From contig JAZUEK010000040.1 in NCBI GenBank assembly GCA_045640165.1, positions 1-5,360 of the forward strand: a DNA stretch of 5,360 nucleotides, given 5' to 3'. Position 1 is the first letter of the stretch, and every line of letters starts with the position of its first letter. Positions 1 to 5,360 of this stretch are shown piece after piece. The notes under the pieces are model-generated. The model searched no databases. It was not told the origin of the DNA and saw nothing but the letters and a program-made list of their open reading frames with translations. Position numbers and translations under genes: made by a program. The stretch is from RGIG426 sp045640165. Its GTDB lineage: Bacteria > Bacillota > Clostridia > Oscillospirales > Acutalibacteraceae.

Positions 1-3000
1 TGGAAGCCGTTGCAGATACCGCACATCAGACCGTCGCGGTTATCGAGCAGGTCGGTGACCGCCTCTTTAATCGCGGCGTTACGGAAGAATGCGGTAATAA
101 ATTTACCGCTGCCGTCCGGCTCGTCGCCGCCGGAGAAACCGCCGGGAACAAACACGATTTGCGATTGTTTCACCGCATTGGCGAACTCCTCCACACTGCG
201 GCGAATCCCGTCGGCAGAGAGGTTGTTGATAACGTAAATCTGCGCTTCGGCGCCGGCATCCTCGACCGCTTTCGCGCTGTCGAATTCGCAGTTAGTACCC
301 GGGAACGCCGGAATCAACACTTTCGGGCGCGCCACCGTAATCGAGGGCGCCGCGGTGTTGCGGCCGTCATAGGAGAACGTCTCCATCGCGGACGGGGTTT
401 GCGCGATATTGCAGGCGTAAACGCCCTCCAACTTGTTCTCGTAAATGGTATTGAGTGCGGCAAGAGAAACGCTCTCGCCTTCGCGCGTGATGGCATCGCC
501 GTTCGTCACCGTGCCGAGGAGAACGCCGTCCGTCTCCCCTGTCACTTCCAAGACAAAACTGCCGGTGGCGTAGCCGAACAGGTCTTCCATCGAAAGACCG
601 TCGGCGTAATCGAAGCCGAAGCCGTTGCCGAGTGCCATTTTATACACCGCTTCCGCGACACCGCCGAAGCCCGGAGTGTAGCAGGAGACCGCCTTGCCCG
701 AACGGAGCAAGTCGGTGACTTTGTCAAAGAGTTTGAGAAGGCTTTCCGCCGTCGGCAGACCGTTTTCGTCCACCTCGGGTTTCAGCCACATCACTTTATT
801 GCCGGCCGTCTTGAATTCCGGCGAGACAATCGACGCGGTTTTCTCGGTCGTTACGGCAAAAGAAACGAGCGTCGGCGGCACGTCGATCTTCTCGAACGAG
901 CCGCTCATCGAGTCTTTGCCGCCGATAGCGCCGATACCGAGTTCTTTTTGCGCCTTGAATGCGCCGAGCAGCGCCGCGAACGGCTTGCCCCAACGCTTGC
1001 CGTCGGTACCGGGTTTTTCAAAATACTCTTGGAACGTGAGATACACGTCCTCGAATTTGGCGCCGGTGGCGATGAGTTTCGCCGCCGATTCCACCACCGC
1101 GAGATACGCGCCGTGGAACGGGCTTTGCTCGGTGATATACGGGTTATAGCCCCACGACATCAGCGAGCAGTCGTCGGTGTGTTTTTTCTCCACCGAGATT
1201 TTTTGCACCATCGCCTGAATCGGCGTTTTTTGATACTTGCCGCCGAACGGCATCAGCACCGTTCCGGCGCCGATGGTAGAGTCAAAACGCTCGGAAAGAC
1301 CGCGTTTCGAACAGACGTTGAGGTCAGCAAGAAGCGCTTTATAACTGTCGGTAAACGTACCGCCGATTTCTTTTTCGGGCTTAGCGGTCGCCGCCGGCAA
1401 AATCGTAATATGCTTGTCCGCGCCGTTGGAATTTAAGAATTCGCGGCTCACGTCCACAATCGTGTTGCCGTTCCAGGTCATCGTCAGCCGCGGCTCGGCG
1501 GTCACGGTTGCTACCGGGCAGGCTTGCAGGTTTTCTTTTTCGGCAAGCGCCAAGAACGCCGCCACGTCTTTGGCTTCAACGACCACCGCCATACGCTCTT
1601 GCGATTCGCTGATAGCGAGCTCGGTGCCGTCGAGACCCTCATATTTTTTCGGCACGGCGTTCAAGTCGATAGAAAGACCGTCCGCCAATTCGCCGATAGC
1701 GACCGACACACCGCCGGCGCCAAAGTCGTTGCAACGTTTAATCATCCGGCAGGCATCGCCGTTTCTAAACAAGCGTTGGAGTTTGCGCTCTTCGGGGGCG
1801 TTACCCTTTTGCACTTCCGCGCCGCAGGTCTCCACCGAATGGGAGTCGTGCGCCTTGGAAGAGCCGGTCGCACCGCCGATACCGTCGCGGCCGGTACTGC
1901 CGCCGAGGAGGATAACCACGTCGCCGGGCGCCGGCACTTCGCGGCGGACGTTTTCCGCCGGAGTCGCCGCAATCACCGCGCCGATTTCCATGCGTTTTGC
2001 GGCATAGCCCGGGTGATACAACTCGTCCACAATGCCGGTGGCAAGGCCGATTTGGTTGCCGTAGGACGAATAGCCGTTCGCCGCCGTCGTGACAATTTTA
2101 CGCTGAGGCAGTTTGCCCTCGATGGTGTCGCAAACGGGCACCGTCGGGTCGGCGGCACCGGTCAGGCGCATCGCGCCATAGACGTAAGAACGACCGGACA
2201 GCGGATCGCGGATAGCGCCGCCGATGCAGGTCGCCGCGCCGCCGAACGGCTCGATTTCGGTCGGGTGGTTGTGGGTTTCGTTTTTGAAGAGAAGCAACCA
2301 CGGCTCGGTTTTGCCGTCCACCTCCACGTCGATTTTGACGGTGCAAGCGTTGATTTCTTCCGATTCGTCGAGTTTATTGAGTTTGCCGGTCTTTTTGAGA
2401 TAGCGCACGGCAAGCGTCGCGATATCCATAAGGCAAACGGGTTTCGTGCGCCCGAGTTCTTTTCGGGTCGCGAGATAGTCGTTGTAGGCATCTTCGAGCA
2501 GTTTGTCCTCAAACTTCACGTCGTCGATCACCGTGCCGAACGTGGTATGGCGGCAGTGGTCCGACCAGTAGGTGTCAATCATACGGATCTCCGTAATGGT
2601 CGGGTCGCGCTGTTCTTGCTCGAAATAGGCGCGGCAAAACGCGATATCGTCCACGTCCATCGCGAGACCGTAGGTCCTAATAAACGCGGCGAGTTCGTCA
2701 CGGGAAAGTTTCGTAAAGCCATTAAGCGTTTCCACCGTTTCGGGGATATCGTAATCGACTTTTAAGGTTTCCGGTTTGTCGAGCGCGGCTTCGCGCGCCT
2801 CCACCGGGTTAATCACATATTTCTTGATTTCCGCTACGTCCGCCTCGGTCAAATCACCGTACAGCGCGTAGATTTTGGCGCTGCGGATAAGCGGACGCTC
2901 GCTTTGGAACAAAAGCTGGATGCACTGCGCCGCGGAATCCGCCCGTTGGTCGAACTGACCGGGCAAATACTCCACCGCGAACACCGTCGCGCCCTCCAAA

Positions 3001-3218
3001 TCCACGTCGGCGGTGGCGATATCCAGCTGCGGCTCGGAAAACACGGTTTTTACCGCGTAATCGAACTGCTCGGCGGTGATATTTTCCGCGTCGTAGCGGT
3101 TAAACAGCCGCACGTCGGAAAGCCCACCGATTCCGAGCAGACTTTTCGCGTCGTTTTTCAGCGCGTTGGCTTCGTTTTGAAGTCCCTCGCGTTTTTCTAC
3201 AAAAATTCTGTAAACCAT
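1..3218 (-). CDS. purL: Phosphoribosylformylglycinamidine (FGAM) synthase, large single-chain form, 3' end cut by window edge
   Basis: Converts FGAR, ATP and glutamine to FGAM, step 4 of cytoplasmic IMP synthesis. The frame is open from the ATG at 3218 to the left edge, giving 1072 visible residues; one-chain clostridial PurL is usually about 1230-1260, so roughly 170 are missing. Domains in order: a PurS-like N-terminal domain starting MVYRIFVEKREG; the first synthetase half with SDHCRHTTF (residues 219-227), ETHNHP (314-319) followed by GGAATCIGGAIRDP, and NDFGAGG (497-503); the second half with GGKDSMSG (766-773); and a class I glutamine amidotransferase domain with PGTNCE (973-978), PGGFSGGDE (from 1025) and GICNGF, whose Cys1069 is the expected nucleophile. 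The catalytic His and Glu of that domain lie outside the window. The start is supported by GGGAGGA 8 bases upstream (counted from GGAGG) and by a family-typical N-terminus. It lies 3 bases after purD and is surely cotranscribed. No frameshift or missing key residue is seen. The motif wording fits the clostridial 'clade II' type better than the E. coli type, from memory of the family. Confidence 0.97.
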   Translation of the reverse strand, partial: MVYRIFVEKREGLQNEANALKNDAKSLLGIGGLSDVRLFNRYDAENITAEQFDYAVKTVFSEPQLDIATADVDLEGATVFAVEYLPGQFDQRADSAAQCIQLLFQSERPLIRSAKIYALYGDLTEADVAEIKKYVINPVEAREAALDKPETLKVDYDIPETVETLNGFTKLSRDELAAFIRTYGLAMDVDDIAFCRAYFEQEQRDPTITEIRMIDTYWSDHCRHTTFGTVIDDVKFEDKLLEDAYNDYLATRKELGRTKPVCLMDIATLAVRYLKKTGKLNKLDESEEINACTVKIDVEVDGKTEPWLLLFKNETHNHPTEIEPFGGAATCIGGAIRDPLSGRSYVYGAMRLTGAADPTVPVCDTIEGKLPQRKIVTTAANGYSSYGNQIGLATGIVDELYHPGYAAKRMEIGAVIAATPAENVRREVPAPGDVVILLGGSTGRDGIGGATGSSKAHDSHSVETCGAEVQKGNAPEERKLQRLFRNGDACRMIKRCNDFGAGGVSVAIGELADGLSIDLNAVPKKYEGLDGTELAISESQERMAVVVEAKDVAAFLALAEKENLQACPVATVTAEPRLTMTWNGNTIVDVSREFLNSNGADKHITILPAATAKPEKEIGGTFTDSYKALLADLNVCSKRGLSERFDSTIGAGTVLMPFGGKYQKTPIQAMVQKISVEKKHTDDCSLMSWGYNPYITEQSPFHGAYLAVVESAAKLIATGAKFEDVYLTFQEYFEKPGTDGKRWGKPFAALLGAFKAQKELGIGAIGGKDSMSGSFEKIDVPPTLVSFAVTTEKTASIVSPEFKTAGNKVMWLKPEVDENGLPTAESLLKLFDKVTDLLRSGKAVSCYTPGFGGVAEAVYKMALGNGFGFDYADGLSMEDLFGYATGSFVLEVTGETDGVLLGTVTNGDAITREGESVSLAALNTIYENKLEGVYACNIAQTPSAMETFSYDGRNTAAPSITVARPKVLIPAFPGTNCEFDSAKAVEDAGAEAQIYVINNLSADGIRRSVEEFANAVKQSQIVFVPGGFSGGDEPDGSGKFITAFFRNAAIKEAVTDLLDNRDGLMCGICNGF

Positions 3219-3221
3219 CGT

Positions 3222-4490
3222 TTATTCCTCCCAAGCGCGAAGCGCTCTTTGACCGATATCGTGACGGAAAAAGGCGTTGCCGAACGATATGGTGGAAACG
3301 CGGTCATACGCCGTCTTAATCGCGGCAGGAAGCGATTCTTCCACCGCGGTCACACCGAGCACGCGGCCGCCGTTCGTAAGCAATTTGCCGTCTTTAAGGC
3401 TCGCGCCTGCCACGTAAACGTACGGCGCGGTTTCGGCCGGAATGGTCATCTCGTAACCCTTTTCGTAGGCAACGGGATAGCCCTCAGACGCCATCACGAC
3501 ACAGCAAGCGTGTTTGTCGTAAAACTCCACGTTGCAGTCGGCGAGCGTTTCGTTTGTCACCGCCTGCATCACGGTGAGCAGGTCGGATTTCAGAAGCGGC
3601 AACACCACCTGCGTTTCGGGGTCGCCGAAACGGCAGTTGTATTCAATGACTTTCGGGCCGTCGGGCGTCAGCATAAGACCGAAATAGAGGCAACCTTTGA
3701 AAGTTCTCCCCTCCGCGTTCATCGCGTTCATGGTCGGCAGGAAGATTTTTTCCATACACTCCGCCGCAATATCCGCCGTGTAATACGGGTTCGGTGCCAC
3801 CGTGCCCATACCGCCGGTGTTGAGGCCGGTATCGTTGTCACCGGCGCGCTTGTGGTCCATAGACGAAACCATCGGCACGACGGTTTTGCCGTCGGTAAAG
3901 GACAAAACGGACACTTCAGGACCGGTCAAAAACTCCTCAATCACGATGTTTTCGCCGCTTTTGCCGAACTTTTTGTCCTGCATCATCGACACGACGGCGG
4001 CTTTCGCCTCGTCGCGCGTTTCGGCGATAACCACGCCTTTGCCGAGCGCCAAACCGTCGGCTTTAATCACCGTCGGCACGGGCGCGGTTTCAAGATAGGC
4101 GAGCGCCGCGTCCAAATTGTTGAACGTCTCGTAGGCGGCGGTGGGAATGCCGTATTTTTTCATAAGGTCTTTCGAAAACACCTTACTGCCCTCGATAATC
4201 GCGGCGTTCGCTTTCGGCCCGAAGCAGGGAATCCCCTTTTCGTTGAGTCGATCCACACAACCGAGCACCAGCGGATCGTCCGGCGCGACAACGGCGTAGT
4301 CCACCCCGTTTTTCACAGCGAAATCCACAATGCCGTCGAGGTCGGTGGCTTTGATATCCACGCAAGTGGCATCCGCCGCCATACCGCCGTTACCCGGCAG
4401 GGCGAAAATCTCGGTGACGTTTTGGTTTTCGTTCAATTTTTTGATAATGGCGTGCTCCCGTCCTCCGGAGCCGACGACCAACAGTTTCAT
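3222..4490 (-). CDS. purD: Phosphoribosylamine-glycine ligase (GAR synthetase), complete
   Basis: Joins glycine to 5-phosphoribosylamine using ATP, making GAR (step 2 of IMP synthesis), in the cytoplasm. It is complete at 422 residues, near the usual 420-430. The N-terminal domain opens with the nucleotide-fold motif GSGGREHA (residues 7-14) and has APDDPLVLG (69-77). The ATP-grasp core shows KADGLALGKGVV (143-154), IEEFLTGPEVS (184-194), DHKRAGDNDTGLNTGGMG (212-229) and the metal-binding region EYNCRFGDPETQ (283-294). The C-terminal domain has TNGGRVLGVTA (372-382) and ends with the family-typical FRHDIGQRAL. In the 217-225 stretch, as I remember the family, the commoner form is DGDxGPNTGG, so N219 and L223 look like mild variants; the rest is canonical. 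The ATG at 4490 sits 6 bases after a consensus GGAGG and gives the expected N-terminus. It lies 11 bases downstream of the formyltransferase gene and 3 bases upstream of purL, in the same frame as purL. Confidence 0.98.
   Translation of the reverse strand: MKLLVVGSGGREHAIIKKLNENQNVTEIFALPGNGGMAADATCVDIKATDLDGIVDFAVKNGVDYAVVAPDDPLVLGCVDRLNEKGIPCFGPKANAAIIEGSKVFSKDLMKKYGIPTAAYETFNNLDAALAYLETAPVPTVIKADGLALGKGVVIAETRDEAKAAVVSMMQDKKFGKSGENIVIEEFLTGPEVSVLSFTDGKTVVPMVSSMDHKRAGDNDTGLNTGGMGTVAPNPYYTADIAAECMEKIFLPTMNAMNAEGRTFKGCLYFGLMLTPDGPKVIEYNCRFGDPETQVVLPLLKSDLLTVMQAVTNETLADCNVEFYDKHACCVVMASEGYPVAYEKGYEMTIPAETAPYVYVAGASLKDGKLLTNGGRVLGVTAVEESLPAAIKTAYDRVSTISFGNAFFRHDIGQRALRAWEE
3226..3232 (-). promoter_or_regulatory. 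Ribosome binding site of purL embedded in the last codons of purD
   Basis: On the minus strand the purD end reads TGG GAG GAA TAA ACG ATG. GGGAGGA spans the codons for the final Trp-Glu-Glu of PurD, with 8 bases between GGAGG and the purL ATG at 3218. This fixes the purL start. Since the site lies inside translated sequence, ribosomes on purD will pass over it, so purL initiation is probably coupled to purD translation (inference). Confidence 0.88.
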
Positions 4491-4496
4491 AGTTTT

Positions 4497-4503
4497 CCTC
4501 CTT
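4497..4503 (-). promoter_or_regulatory. Ribosome binding site of purD overlapping the stop codon of the upstream gene
   Basis: On the minus strand the sequence reads TAAGGAGGAAAACTATG. AAGGAGG is a full match to the anti-Shine-Dalgarno core, with 6 bases between GGAGG and the ATG. Its first two A's are the last two bases of the formyltransferase TAA stop. A ribosome finishing the first gene therefore stops on the purD binding site, which suggests coupled translation (inference). Confidence 0.9.
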
Positions 4504-5360
4504 AATGGTGGAACAGACGCATTTTCGTAAAGGACATGGTCATACCGTACTTGTCACAGCACTCGATAACCAAATCGTCGCGGATAGAGCCGCCCGGCTC
4601 GGCGATGTATTTGACACCGCTCTTCTTGGCGCGCTCGATGTTGTCGCTGAACGGGAAGAACGCATCCGAACCGAGCGCCACGCCGTCGATGGTGGCGAGA
4701 TACGCCTGTTGTTCCTCACGGGTGAACGGCGACGGCTGTTCGGTGAAGTATTTCTGCCAGTTGCCGTCGGCGCAGACGTCTTCCTCGTTTTGGTTGATGT
4801 ACCCGTCAATCACGTTATCGCGGTCGGGGCGGCCGATTTCCGCTTTGAACGGCAGATTCAGCACCTTATCCGCTTGACGCAAGAACCACGTATCCGCTTT
4901 GCTACCGGCAAGACGGGTGCAGTGGATACGGGACTGCTGACCGGCACCGACGCCAATTGCCTGACCGTCCACCGCGTAGCAGACGGAGTTCGACTGGGTG
5001 TATTTGAGCGTGATGAGCGCAATGATGAGATCGCGCACCGCGCTTTCCGGCAGGTCTTTGTTCTTGGTCACGATATCGGAAAGCAGTTCTTTGTTGATTT
5101 TGAAGTTGTTGCGGCCCTGCTCAAACGTGATACCGAACACCTGTTTGTGCTCCGCTTCCGCCGGCACGTAGTTCGGGTCGATTTTCACGATGTTGTAGCC
5201 GCCCTTGCGTTTGGTTTTAAGGATTTCGAGCGCTTCCGGCTCGTAATCCGGCGCAATCACGCCGTCGGACACCTCGCGTTTAATCATCAGCGCGGTGGTC
5301 ACGTCGCAGGTATCGGAAAGCGCCACCCAGTCACCGAACGAACACATACGGTCGGTACCG
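4502..5360 (-). CDS. purH: AICAR formyltransferase, C-terminal part, 5' end cut by window edge (ATIC-like long type, probably without fused IMP cyclohydrolase)
   Basis: Transfers a formyl group from 10-formyltetrahydrofolate to AICAR to give FAICAR, step 9 of IMP synthesis. The last 285 residues are visible. The ATG at 5347 is an internal Met: the frame continues upstream as G-T-D-R, and the region (DRMCSFGDWVALSD) is a mid-domain motif of the family. Visible signatures are EVSDGVIAP, KYTQSNSV (4982-5005), GAGQQSRIHCTRLAG (its QQSR at 4928-4939), SDAFFPF (4649-4669), PGGSIRDD and the C-terminal RLFHH. The segment of about 60-70 residues between QQSRIHCTRLAG and SDAFFPF, plus the RLFHH end, match the formyltransferase half of animal ATIC and the roughly 390-residue stand-alone clostridial enzymes; E. 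coli-type PurH has a short link there. That comparison is from memory. The Lys-His catalytic pair (FKHVSPAGAA region) would lie upstream, outside the window, so activity and the absence of a fused cyclohydrolase domain cannot be confirmed here. Confidence 0.95.
   Translation of the reverse strand, partial: GTDRMCSFGDWVALSDTCDVTTALMIKREVSDGVIAPDYEPEALEILKTKRKGGYNIVKIDPNYVPAEAEHKQVFGITFEQGRNNFKINKELLSDIVTKNKDLPESAVRDLIIALITLKYTQSNSVCYAVDGQAIGVGAGQQSRIHCTRLAGSKADTWFLRQADKVLNLPFKAEIGRPDRDNVIDGYINQNEEDVCADGNWQKYFTEQPSPFTREEQQAYLATIDGVALGSDAFFPFSDNIERAKKSGVKYIAEPGGSIRDDLVIECCDKYGMTMSFTKMRLFHH

Noticed and set aside
159..1436. A 425-codon plus-strand ORF opposite purL
   Set aside because: Same register-opposite shadow of purL. 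It ends only at a sense TTA codon (Leu595) and has no recognisable motif.
1524..2765. A 413-codon plus-strand ORF opposite purL
   Set aside because: Shadow of purL ended by the other sense TTA (Leu152). No family resemblance was seen.
1..3218. Possibility that purL is broken, because the minus strand over this region shows many short ORFs in other frames
   Set aside because: Translating the frame from the ATG at 3218 gives an unbroken protein to the left edge with all family motifs in order. The gene only lacks a stop because the window ends first.
2904..4505. A 533-codon plus-strand ORF spanning purD and the start of purL
   Set aside because: It lies codon-for-codon opposite two clearly real genes and crosses their junction. 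Its product is rich in Arg, His, Val and Phe and resembles no family I know. It exists because the sense genes avoid TTA, CTA and TCA.
5345..5347. ATG as the start of the formyltransferase gene
   Set aside because: The frame stays open upstream (G-T-D-R), the Met lies inside a conserved mid-domain motif, and there is no room in the window to see a ribosome binding site. About 105 residues of the domain would be missing.
4505..5360. A plus-strand frame open from an ATG at 4505 to the right edge, opposite the formyltransferase gene
   Set aside because: It is the register-opposite frame of a gene with strong family motifs. Its openness follows from the same codon bias.
1..5360. tRNA, CRISPR array, insertion sequence, riboswitch, promoter or terminator
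   Set aside because: Coding sequence fills the window apart from 14 intergenic bases. No direct-repeat array, inverted terminal repeats or hairpin followed by a T-run was seen. A purine riboswitch or operator, if any, would lie upstream of the operon, outside the window.

Overview
The whole window is one tightly packed stretch of a de novo purine (IMP) biosynthesis operon, transcribed from the minus strand. Read in transcription order (from position 5360 down to 1) it holds three genes: the 3' part of an AICAR formyltransferase gene (purH-type, cut by the right edge), a complete purD (GAR synthetase), and most of a single-chain purL (FGAM synthase, cut by the left edge a few bases past its glutaminase cysteine codon). 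The gaps between genes are 11 and 3 bases. Each downstream gene has a strong Shine-Dalgarno sequence that overlaps the stop codon or final codons of the gene before it. No promoter, terminator, RNA gene, repeat or mobile element is visible, and no gene-free stretch exceeds a dozen bases.

The organism is most likely a member of the Firmicutes, class Clostridia, for example a gut or anaerobic lineage near the Oscillospiraceae/Ruminococcaceae. This is inferred from the consensus GGAGG ribosome binding sites and from the large one-chain PurL whose motifs match the clostridial clade (rather than separate PurS, PurQ and PurL proteins as in Bacillus). The AICAR formyltransferase also belongs to the long, ATIC-like type that many clostridia carry without a fused IMP cyclohydrolase. 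Base composition by eye is moderately GC-rich. The taxonomic call below class level is weak.

Functionally, PurD makes GAR (step 2 of the pathway), PurL converts FGAR to FGAM with glutamine as nitrogen donor (step 4), and the AICAR formyltransferase makes FAICAR (step 9). Other pathway genes (purF, purM, purN, purE, purC and an IMP cyclohydrolase) probably lie just upstream of the right edge.

This is an ordinary housekeeping region and I see no new biological system. The points worth a second look are the eukaryote-like subtype of the formyltransferase, the near-total absence of TTA, CTA and TCA codons across all three genes (which also creates very long false ORFs on the plus strand), and the in-frame, 3-base purD-purL junction.
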